Shown in pieces: positions 1 through 7,104 of a stretch of DNA of 24,885 nt. This DNA is from Fidelibacterota bacterium. Its GTDB lineage: Bacteria > Marinisomatota > Marinisomatia > Marinisomatales > UBA1611. The position numbers and the translations under genes were made by a program. A model generated the notes under the pieces. That model had not been told where the DNA came from and ran no database searches. It was given only the letters and a program-made list of their open reading frames with translations. The stretch is taken from positions 4,830 through 29,714 of the forward strand of contig PBKF01000012.1 of the NCBI GenBank assembly GCA_002722105.1, given 5' to 3'. Numbering within the stretch: the first letter of the stretch is position 1; the number at the start of each line of letters is the position of its first letter.

Positions 1-688
1 TATACATCATGCCTGGCAAAATATTTCGCATTGATATACCACCTGACAGCAAGTAAGATATTGGCATAATGGGTTTAATATTAAGAACCCTTAGTTCAGG
101 GAATTTATCCGCAAATATTTTTCTATCTCTATTAAAAATTATCCAAGGAAGTGCTCCATTTGCACTTGATAGAGGTCCAGAGTTTTCAATAATCCAATCT
201 CTTGTAGAAGGCTCAAAATGTTCATGATGTAAATTTAAATATACCCACTTTGACCATTTTGTATTCCATGGCTCAATCATTACAAGTTTACCACCTGGAC
301 GTATAACACGGATTGCTTCAGAAAAAAATATATTACAGTCAGGAATATGATGAAGTACATTGGTCATAGCAATACCATCTAGAGAGCAGTCATTAATATC
401 TATCCTGTGTGCATCAATCACCATGTCAACACCAGGTATTGGAAATAAATCGCTTGTAATAAGATTGGGAATATAATTTTTCATTATACCTGCCCCAGAG
501 CCAATTTCCAAGACTTCTGCATTTGAATTATATTGATCTTTAATAAGGTTATACCATTCCTCATATATTTTTCTCAGGAATGGTTTGGATCGAATAATAT
601 CTAAACGTAAAGAAGTAGTCTTTGGATCATCTAGATCAGCACCTTTAGTGAGTGGATGCTGAAGAAAATTTTTTATAAAATTAGCCAT
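1..688 (-). CDS. Class I SAM-dependent methyltransferase (3' end beyond window)
   Basis: The frame opens at an ATG at 688 and stays open to the window edge, giving 229 residues of an unfinished protein. A glycine-rich SAM-binding motif I (VLEIGSGAG) lies near residues 59-67. An acidic motif follows (DMVIDAHRIDI, about 88-98), then the post-motif TNVLHHIPD and the IRPGGKLVMIEPW segment typical of the UbiE/Methyltransf_11 fold. The substrate cannot be read from sequence. In this context a sugar, a lipid-linked glycan or a small precursor is plausible. It is separated from the upstream fusion gene by 167 bases, the largest gap in the window, with no clear promoter or terminator in it. Fold assignment is firm; function is not. 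Confidence 0.85.
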   Translation of the reverse strand, partial: MANFIKNFLQHPLTKGADLDDPKTTSLRLDIIRSKPFLRKIYEEWYNLIKDQYNSNAEVLEIGSGAGIMKNYIPNLITSDLFPIPGVDMVIDAHRIDINDCSLDGIAMTNVLHHIPDCNIFFSEAIRVIRPGGKLVMIEPWNTKWSKWVYLNLHHEHFEPSTRDWIIENSGPLSSANGALPWIIFNRDRKIFADKFPELRVLNIKPIMPISYLLSGGISMRNILPGMMY

Positions 689-855
689 ATTCTAGTTTGG
701 ATTATTTCGTAGTTTATTTATGTCTTCTATTTGCACGAATTTTTCCTGACGAGATATACAAACTCCATGCTAATTCAGTATTATTTTCAAAAAACGATTA
801 GCAGTGATCAATTTTATTATTCTTTAAAATAATATTTAGAATTAATATGGATATA

Positions 856-2286
856 CTATTTAAACTTTAATCTCCTTGCTGCTAGCAGAACCATCCGAAG
901 TAAAATCCAGCCATGCTTCCACCTCTGTATATTAGTGGTACCATATGTGCGGTCCCTATATCGTACAGGTAGATCAACAATTTTTAAATTAAGCTTTGCG
1001 GCACCGAATAATAGGTCAAAGTCTCCAAATGGATCGAAATTACCAAAATATATACGATTTTTTGCTATTCGATCGTAATCAATCTTTTTTAGAACTTTAG
1101 TCCCACAAAGTGTGTCTTTTACTGGTTGACCAATTAAATATGAAAAGACTAAACTAAAAAACTTATTTCCTACCAGGTTCCAAAAACGCATCGCATGGTT
1201 TTCCATCGGATATACTAAGCGTACACCATTGATAAAATCTCCCTTTCCTTTGATCAAAGCATCTAAGAAACGTGGTAAATCTTCTGGAGGAACAGTCATA
1301 TCTGCATCCAGAATCATCAATATATCTCCTTTAGCATGGTTGAATCCTATTCTTACAGCATCACCTTTACCATATCCGGTTTGTTTAAGCAACTTACATT
1401 GTCGATCTGGATTATCATCAATCGCCTTTTTAATTGTTTCAAATGTATTATCATTGGAGTGACCTTCAACAAACAAAATTTCCGTTCCTTTGCCCATATT
1501 TGGAACTCTATTCATAATGTTTTTAATGTTACCTTCTTCATTACATGCAGGAATAATGACAGAAATAGATAAGTCTTTTTCATTTAGACTTTTCTTAGGC
1601 ATCGGTCTTGCTAGAATAAAATTTGTTAATGCAAAAATTCTAAATGGCCATATCTTCACTATAATTTTGTTAAAAAAAGAAGTGAGAACTGGGATTTTTA
1701 TTGGGAAAAGAATCTCCGACCAATGATTAATAATCTCAAAATTTTCTAATTTGAGTAAATTTGAGATATCTTCTACTGCTAGCCAATTTTGATATAATGT
1801 TGGTTTAGCCAATCGCAATAGTTTTGAAACAGCCAAAAAAGGCTCCCATAACCGGCTATAATTATTCATAATAATACGCGTATTGGGGGTAACTATTTTT
1901 TCAAGTTTCATAAAAAATAACTGGACATCCCATAGATCGTTTAAGAGATCTGACAATATTATAAAATCAAACTTTTCATCTATATCTATTTCATGTGCAT
2001 CAAGCTCGAAAAAACTTAGTTCAGGATGCTTTAACTTTGCATGATGAATCGAGTCTTTTGAGAAATCTACTCCAACGCCCAATGCAGGATTAAGTGATGC
2101 TAAGAGATCGCCTCGCGCACATCCAATCTCAAGAACACGAGAACCAGGAGGGACTAAAAGTTTATATATTTGTGAAAGTCTATAACTATAGTATTTCCCG
2201 AATCCAAACCAACGATCCTTTTCAAAAGAAATCTTGTCCCAATGTTTAATTCGATTGTTATTATATCGTTTTCGAGCTTTATCCAT
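856..2286 (-). CDS. Bifunctional SAM methyltransferase - family 2 glycosyltransferase
   Basis: This 476-residue protein is a fusion. Residues about 20-225 form a class I methyltransferase, with SAM motif VLEIGCARGDLL near residue 51 and an acidic GVGVDFS strand end. Residues about 240-476 form a GT2 (GT-A fold) domain of the dolichol-phosphate-mannose-synthase type. It starts SVIIPACNEEGNI and carries a DAD metal-binding motif in LMILDADMTVPPEDLP and a GNFDPFGDFDLLFGAAK acceptor-side segment. There is no C-terminal pair of membrane helices, only a hydrophobic tail. DPM-like GT2 enzymes usually transfer a sugar to a polyprenyl phosphate, so a lipid-linked donor for a neighbouring GT-C enzyme is a reasonable inference. 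The methyltransferase could modify the same sugar or cap a glycan. Starts at ATG 2286, 59 bases after the GT-C gene. Confidence 0.85.
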   Translation of the reverse strand: MDKARKRYNNNRIKHWDKISFEKDRWFGFGKYYSYRLSQIYKLLVPPGSRVLEIGCARGDLLASLNPALGVGVDFSKDSIHHAKLKHPELSFFELDAHEIDIDEKFDFIILSDLLNDLWDVQLFFMKLEKIVTPNTRIIMNNYSRLWEPFLAVSKLLRLAKPTLYQNWLAVEDISNLLKLENFEIINHWSEILFPIKIPVLTSFFNKIIVKIWPFRIFALTNFILARPMPKKSLNEKDLSISVIIPACNEEGNIKNIMNRVPNMGKGTEILFVEGHSNDNTFETIKKAIDDNPDRQCKLLKQTGYGKGDAVRIGFNHAKGDILMILDADMTVPPEDLPRFLDALIKGKGDFINGVRLVYPMENHAMRFWNLVGNKFFSLVFSYLIGQPVKDTLCGTKVLKKIDYDRIAKNRIYFGNFDPFGDFDLLFGAAKLNLKIVDLPVRYRDRTYGTTNIQRWKHGWILLRMVLLAARRLKFK

Positions 2287-2345
2287 CTATTTTTTATTCA
2301 ATAAGTTTTAATCATTTAAAACGATGATTAATTATTTTAAATATA

Positions 2346-4022
2346 TCATTTTTTGTCACTTATAGAATAAATCCGCACAGCATCATCTAAGCCTATTTGG
2401 AAGGAATTTGGGCTTTTACTCCACCTCCACCATGGCAATAGCATCCAGTTGCCACTCATTGTACGATGTGGACGTAAGATTTCCCATTCATCAAAAAAAA
2501 TCTTAACAGGGTCTTCTGAATCAATAAGCTCACCTGATATTTTTGGCCATAATAAACTATAGTGATCTGTAGGCCCTTTTAAATACCAATATGTATTTCC
2601 AGATGTATTACTACTTTTAATCCTGTCTAAACTAGTGACTCTTTCAGGCAGGTAATAATCAAGTATGGCCATATCTGAAATATCCAAAGCAATATTCAAA
2701 CGCTTATTATCATCATTTGTTTGAATCCATTCTGCAGCTTGGTGCCAACCAGATGACCCTGCAGACAATAAAGGCCATCCCCAGTATATATTAAATAATA
2801 ATATTCCAACAATTGATGTTGGAATAATTAAATCAATGTATTTATTTTTAAAGAGAATTTGCTTGGCTACAAATAATTTACTTTCCCATAATCCTTTTAC
2901 AGCCAAAATAGGCCAAATTGCTATCAAGGGTGCTATTTGACGTCCAAATTTGGCTGGATAGAGAATTAAAATAACAAGATTACATAAGAATAGGAGTGAT
3001 AATATTCTCAAAGAATCATTATTACCTTTCTCCTGCCATAGAATAATTATACCAATTGATAACAATAGACTCATAACAGGATTCTCCATTCCAAAAAGCG
3101 CAAGTGGATAAAAGAATATTTGCTCAAATATTCCGCTGGTAAAAGAAGTCCCTCCTGATTTTGCATGTAAAATGACATCGCTAATGAAGGAACCCGAAAG
3201 AGAAATCAACCCATGACTGGGACTAAATATTTTAGCACCTACTTTGTAAAGGACTTCCCAACCAATAAGTACAACCAATATACCAATCCCTATTAATGAT
3301 AAATGCTTCATTAGAGTCATGATTTTATTATTTTGGTTTTTCGAATATCTATAAAATTCAGTAATAAATAATCCAGGTAGTGCAAGGATCAGGCTCATAT
3401 GTATTGATAGACCTATACCCCATAACATCCCCGAAAATAATAAAGCTGTATAATCAGAACGATTACAAAAAGATCTTAAATAAAACCCTACCGCAATTGT
3501 ATGTATCAATATTAATAAAATATGTGGATAACCAATACGAGAAAAATATAGTGCTGTAAAGGATGTTAATGAGAACAAGGATGCCAAAATTGATTGTATT
3601 TGATTGAATTGTGCCTGACGAGCCATCCAAAATGTACCAGCTATACATATTGTACCTGTAAATACAGAAAATAATATTAGCATTTGGTAATCCCATGACC
3701 CTTTTAAAAACCCGATAAACCATAACAATGCAACATAACCGGGTTTCCCTGATACATTATTACTACTAATTCTCTCAAAATCAGGTTTTATAGGGATATT
3801 TATTGGTGACTGCTGGATACCACTAATGGATATCATCTCAATACGGGATTGTAACCCTTCCGCACTAAATATATACCATGCTTCATCTCGTGAGATAAGA
3901 CCCCGTTCTGTTACACCGTACCATCGTATCCCAAAGGCAGTTACCATTAAAAATAATAAAATTCCTAGTATTTTTAACCTACTGAAGTGTACTTGAAATA
4001 ATCGTTTATTTATGGATAGCAT
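2346..4022 (-). CDS. GT-C fold integral membrane glycosyltransferase (PMT/ArnT-like)
   Basis: About 558 residues with many hydrophobic helices. The first helix lies near residues 18-38, followed at once by an external loop carrying ISRDEAWY. An Asp-Glu pair in the first periplasmic loop is the metal/catalytic signature of GT-C enzymes (GT39, GT83). A soluble C-terminal part of roughly 150 residues, rich in Trp and charged residues, follows the last helix. Such enzymes take sugar from a polyprenyl-phosphate donor on the periplasmic side. The gene follows dprE2 directly on the same strand, so polyprenyl-phosphate arabinofuranose is the best guess for its donor, but this rests on context. A TTG lies immediately before the ATG at 4022; I prefer the ATG. 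A 131-base gap with a possible promoter precedes it. Confidence 0.8.
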   Translation of the reverse strand: MLSINKRLFQVHFSRLKILGILLFLMVTAFGIRWYGVTERGLISRDEAWYIFSAEGLQSRIEMISISGIQQSPINIPIKPDFERISSNNVSGKPGYVALLWFIGFLKGSWDYQMLILFSVFTGTICIAGTFWMARQAQFNQIQSILASLFSLTSFTALYFSRIGYPHILLILIHTIAVGFYLRSFCNRSDYTALLFSGMLWGIGLSIHMSLILALPGLFITEFYRYSKNQNNKIMTLMKHLSLIGIGILVVLIGWEVLYKVGAKIFSPSHGLISLSGSFISDVILHAKSGGTSFTSGIFEQIFFYPLALFGMENPVMSLLLSIGIIILWQEKGNNDSLRILSLLFLCNLVILILYPAKFGRQIAPLIAIWPILAVKGLWESKLFVAKQILFKNKYIDLIIPTSIVGILLFNIYWGWPLLSAGSSGWHQAAEWIQTNDDNKRLNIALDISDMAILDYYLPERVTSLDRIKSSNTSGNTYWYLKGPTDHYSLLWPKISGELIDSEDPVKIFFDEWEILRPHRTMSGNWMLLPWWRWSKSPNSFQIGLDDAVRIYSISDKK

Positions 4023-4099
4023 CAAGAAGAATAATAATTGAGCTTGGTAATACTTTTTTGTTCGGTCGATAAATTTTTTGTATAAGATAAAATATATCG

Positions 4100-4128
4100 A
4101 TAATCTTTTCTGTTTTGAATTTTATCAA
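4100..4128 (-). promoter_or_regulatory. Possible sigma-70-type promoter ahead of the GT-C gene
   Basis: Read on the minus strand, TTGATA (4128-4123) and GATTAT (4105-4100) are separated by 17 bases, matching 5/6 and 4/6 of the -35 and -10 consensus. The site lies in the 131-base gap between dprE2 and the GT-C gene. The region is so AT-rich that a chance match is quite possible. Confidence 0.25.
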
Positions 4129-4156
4129 TACAATTTTATAATAGTCTTTATTTCCC

Positions 4157-4891
4157 CTAAATATTTAATTTTTTAAATATCCTTTCTGGAATCAACTTTA
4201 TAATGCCCATAATTAGACACCAATATCCCGGAATATAAATTTGGTCGACTCTCTTTTTCTGCATTTCGAATATCTTCTTCCCCACATAATTGGGACTCAC
4301 AGTTAACTGCTTTGGGAGATTTAAATGTTTAGTCATTTTTGTTGCAACAAAACCTGGTTTTACTGTCATAACATGAACATTCTTTATTGCTAGTCTATTG
4401 CGAAGACCAGATAAATATGTAGTTAGTGCTGCTTTTGCTGATCCATAGATATAATTATTCTTACGACCTCTATCACCTGCGACAGAACTAATACCTACAA
4501 TAAATCCATCTTCTTTTTCTTCAAAATAATTTGCAAAATAATTTAAGATACTCACAATAGCTGTAAAATTAGAATCAATCACAGTTTTGCTTAGATTAAA
4601 ATCCAATTCACTTTTTTTCTGATCCCCATATAATCCAATAAAACAAATAATGCCATCCAGCTTTTGATGGACTGTTTTAAAAATTTCAATATGAGATTGG
4701 AAGTCTAATATATCAAATTCATAGAGATTGATCTTGCATCCAAAATCTCTTTCTAGTTTGCTAGTAAAGGATAAAAACTCTACATTAATATTTCTACAAA
4801 TTAAACTTAGGTCCCATCCATTTTTTGCATAAAAGCTAGCTGTGGCTTTTGCTATGTCACTTTTTGCGCCAAGGATTAAAACCGTTTTCAA
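4157..4891 (-). CDS. dprE2: DprE2-like decaprenylphosphoryl-2-keto-ribose reductase (SDR)
   Basis: A 244-residue short-chain dehydrogenase. The Rossmann entry LILGAKSDIA (residues 5-14) is the DprE2 variant of TGxxxGIG. The catalytic set is present as Ser135/136 in GISSVAGDRGR and Tyr149-x-x-x-Lys153 in YIYGSAKAAL. With DprE1 it epimerises C2 of polyprenyl-phosphoryl ribofuranose: DprE1 oxidises the 2-OH and DprE2 reduces the 2-keto group with NAD(P)H to give polyprenyl-phosphoryl-beta-D-arabinofuranose. The gene starts with TTG at 4891, immediately after the TAA of dprE1 (TAATTG), so the two are probably translationally coupled. Order and spacing with the DprE1 and UbiA genes strongly support the assignment. 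Confidence 0.88.
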   Translation of the reverse strand: MKTVLILGAKSDIAKATASFYAKNGWDLSLICRNINVEFLSFTSKLERDFGCKINLYEFDILDFQSHIEIFKTVHQKLDGIICFIGLYGDQKKSELDFNLSKTVIDSNFTAIVSILNYFANYFEEKEDGFIVGISSVAGDRGRKNNYIYGSAKAALTTYLSGLRNRLAIKNVHVMTVKPGFVATKMTKHLNLPKQLTVSPNYVGKKIFEMQKKRVDQIYIPGYWCLIMGIIKLIPERIFKKLNI

Positions 4892-6226
4892 TTATAATCC
4901 AAGTCTCTTTGATTGATAGGATTGAAATTTGGTATTCAAATTATATTGTTTACGCAACTTGCAAAAATGCTTCAAATCTTTATACCCTAATTGAAAATTT
5001 TGACCTTTAATTCTAGCGTCTTTTGCAAGATAAACTCTTCCCCCATTATCCATCACGATTTTGTCCAATTTATCTAATAATGGAAACAAGTTAGCATGAT
5101 TCTTAAAATCTAGTGCCAGTGTGTAACCCTTAGTAGGGAAGGAAAGGTAATTATTATTACTTGGACCAAATAACTTTAATACTGCTAGCGAGGGTACCTG
5201 AGTTGATTTAGAGATTATATTTAATATTTTTTTTATTCCCTTTTTGCTGTTCTCTTTTGGTAATACGAACTGATATTGTAGGAAACCAAGTTTTCCATAA
5301 ATTCGGTTCCAGTTAAGTATTTGATCCAAAGGGAAAAAAAATCTGTTTAAATCCACGACTACTTTTTTTTGTTTATTCAAACTTGACAGGTGATAGTATA
5401 ATGTGTTGAATATTTTAAGCGAAAGAGAATTAATAAGCCATGACGGGAGAAAAAACGGTATATTAAATCTCGAATGAATATCCGTATTGTATCCATTTAA
5501 TACCCGATTCTTTGAAAATTCACCAGCAACTAATAAACCTCGACCTAATTTATTTTCTATTGCAGTACAATCAATCCAAGCCACAGAATATCGTCGATGA
5601 TCATAATTGTCAAAAAGGGAAAACAATTCATCAATATTTTGCGCCTTAAAAGAGATTTGTTCAATAAATCTAGATTGTACAGGGATCATTTTTATTCTGG
5701 CATTCAAAATCACTCCAGTTAAACCCATACCGCCGCACGTAGCTTTAAATAGATCAGAGTTTTTCTTTTTTGAACATTCTACTATATCCCCGTTTTCCAA
5801 CATAAGATTAAAAGAAATAATATGCTGACTAATACAACCATCAACATTATGATTTTTCCCATGAATGTCTGCAGCGATTGCACCCCCAATTGTTACAAAT
5901 TTAGTACCTGGAACAACCGGTGGAAACCAACCAAAGGGAAGAATATAATCTATCAACTCTCCAATCTGAATGGCAGCGTTTACATGTCCTATACCTGTTT
6001 CTTGATCGAATTCAATAGGATTTATAGGATTACTGAAATGTACCATATTTTCATTCAAAGCATTATCGCCATAACTTCGTCCATTACCATAAGGTATAAC
6101 TGTTTTATTTTTATTTATAGCTTCAATTAAACTATTCTGAGTTGAGACGTATGTTAATTTTCCTTTTTTTATGGGGAAATTTCCCCAACCAGAGACAGCA
6201 GTATTCTTATTCAAATTATTATCCAT
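4892..6226 (-). CDS. dprE1: DprE1-like FAD-dependent decaprenylphosphoryl-ribose 2-oxidase
   Basis: A VAO-type flavoprotein of 444 residues from the ATG at 6226, which overlaps the UbiA stop as TAATG. The frame is open further upstream to ATGs at 6244 and 6262, inside the previous gene. FAD-domain landmarks match mycobacterial DprE1: GNGRSYGDNALN, then GGAIAADIHGKNH with the conserved active-site His (H122), then GGMGLTG. The C-terminal substrate domain has FGPSNN, YLAKDAR with the catalytic Lys (K402), and a tail like that of DprE1. It oxidises polyprenyl-phosphoryl-beta-D-ribose to the 2-keto intermediate. The position of the benzothiazinone-reactive Cys387 of Mycobacterium tuberculosis DprE1 (GWNICVDF) is alanine here (GYTLALDF, A371). 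Homology is clear along the full length. Confidence 0.9.
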   Translation of the reverse strand: MDNNLNKNTAVSGWGNFPIKKGKLTYVSTQNSLIEAINKNKTVIPYGNGRSYGDNALNENMVHFSNPINPIEFDQETGIGHVNAAIQIGELIDYILPFGWFPPVVPGTKFVTIGGAIAADIHGKNHNVDGCISQHIISFNLMLENGDIVECSKKKNSDLFKATCGGMGLTGVILNARIKMIPVQSRFIEQISFKAQNIDELFSLFDNYDHRRYSVAWIDCTAIENKLGRGLLVAGEFSKNRVLNGYNTDIHSRFNIPFFLPSWLINSLSLKIFNTLYYHLSSLNKQKKVVVDLNRFFFPLDQILNWNRIYGKLGFLQYQFVLPKENSKKGIKKILNIISKSTQVPSLAVLKLFGPSNNNYLSFPTKGYTLALDFKNHANLFPLLDKLDKIVMDNGGRVYLAKDARIKGQNFQLGYKDLKHFCKLRKQYNLNTKFQSYQSKRLGL

Positions 6227-7098
6227 TAGAAATAAAGTATCCATACAAAAGATGAAATCCATAAAATTATTGCCAGTTGAATCCCGGAGTCACGATATAA
6301 TAGGTTTATTGGGTCACCGCCTAAGTTTTTAACAAAAACTAATTGCAAATACCTAATAAATCCAAAAAGGACAAAGACTGAAGTCAAAAAAAGATTTTTC
6401 CCAATCCTGGCAACATTCCCCTCTGCAGTACAATAAAGTATATATGAAACGATAATGATTGGGACCATTATATTGATAAGACTATCCACTAGGATTAATC
6501 TATACCCGCCTAAAGACTCTCTTGATTCCAGCGGATTAATTATAGGGTTTGTTAAATCATCCCGTCGCTTTGCAAGGGCAATAAACAAAGCAAGTAGGAA
6601 AGTCATAATAATGATCCAATTGGAATTTGGAATTTCTATAACTGAACTGCCAACATAAAGGCGAAGAACAAAACCAATGGCAATAATTCCAATGTCAATC
6701 AGGGCTATTTTTCGGAATACTAAGCAATAAGACACCATGATCACTATATAAAATAGAGAAATATAAAAAGTAGTGGTTGAGAAAAAACTGTACATTATTC
6801 CAAGACCAAGGATAAGTAACAATAATCCCAATGCCCCTGCATGGGAAATTGGAACTTTACCGGAAGCCAATGGCCTATTTTTTTTCAATGGGTGGGTACG
6901 ATCTTGATCAAGGTCCAAATAATCATTTAGGATATAAATTGAACTAGTCAAAAATGAAAATGAGATAAACGCAAATATAGATTGCTTTAGGAGCAGTAAA
7001 TCATTGATTTTTCCTGAAAAAAATAAGGGTGAAAATATTATTAAATTTTTTGTCCAATTGTTTAGACGTGCCAATTGAATATATTTTTTTATGCTCAT
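6226..7098 (-). CDS. UbiA-family polyprenyl-phosphate phosphoribosyltransferase (DPPR synthase-like)
   Basis: A 290-residue polytopic membrane protein of the UbiA superfamily with about nine hydrophobic segments. The N-terminus has the WTKNLIIFSPLFFSG pattern. The first Asp-rich loop reads NDYLDLDQDRTHPLKKNRPLASG (residues 58-80), matching the NDxxDxxxDxxHPxKxxRPxASG signature of decaprenyl-phosphate phosphoribosyltransferase (Rv3806c of M. tuberculosis, UbiA). A second charged loop lies around ALAKRRDDL. The enzyme transfers 5-phosphoribose from PRPP to a polyprenyl phosphate, the first committed step towards polyprenyl-phosphate arabinofuranose. It directly precedes and overlaps dprE1, which supports this over a quinone-pathway role. 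No fused phosphatase domain is present. ATG at 7098, six bases after the preceding stop. Confidence 0.87.
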   Translation of the reverse strand: MSIKKYIQLARLNNWTKNLIIFSPLFFSGKINDLLLLKQSIFAFISFSFLTSSIYILNDYLDLDQDRTHPLKKNRPLASGKVPISHAGALGLLLLILGLGIMYSFFSTTTFYISLFYIVIMVSYCLVFRKIALIDIGIIAIGFVLRLYVGSSVIEIPNSNWIIIMTFLLALFIALAKRRDDLTNPIINPLESRESLGGYRLILVDSLINIMVPIIIVSYILYCTAEGNVARIGKNLFLTSVFVLFGFIRYLQLVFVKNLGGDPINLLYRDSGIQLAIILWISSFVWILYF

Positions 7099-7104
7099 TG
7101 AGAA

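Noticed and set aside
815..834. Inverted repeat TATTATT / AATAATA with a six-base loop in the 167-base gap between the fusion gene and the last methyltransferase gene.
   Set aside because: The stem is entirely A-T, lacks a following T-run on the transcribed strand, and is expected by chance in sequence this AT-rich; not a convincing terminator.
1229..1726. Overlapping open frames of 77-78 codons on the plus strand.
   Set aside because: They lie antisense to the well-supported fusion gene, have no recognisable domain and behave as shadows. The same applies to the other plus-strand frames, such as 5607-6130, 14533-14838 and 24198-24440.
3463..3723. An 86-codon frame on the minus strand inside the GT-C gene.
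   Set aside because: It is an out-of-frame shadow of the GT-C coding sequence with no independent support.
4892..6262. Starting DprE1 at the upstream ATG at 6262.
   Set aside because: That would place 36 bases inside the UbiA coding region and add residues without family similarity; the TAATG overlap at 6226 fits the local pattern better.
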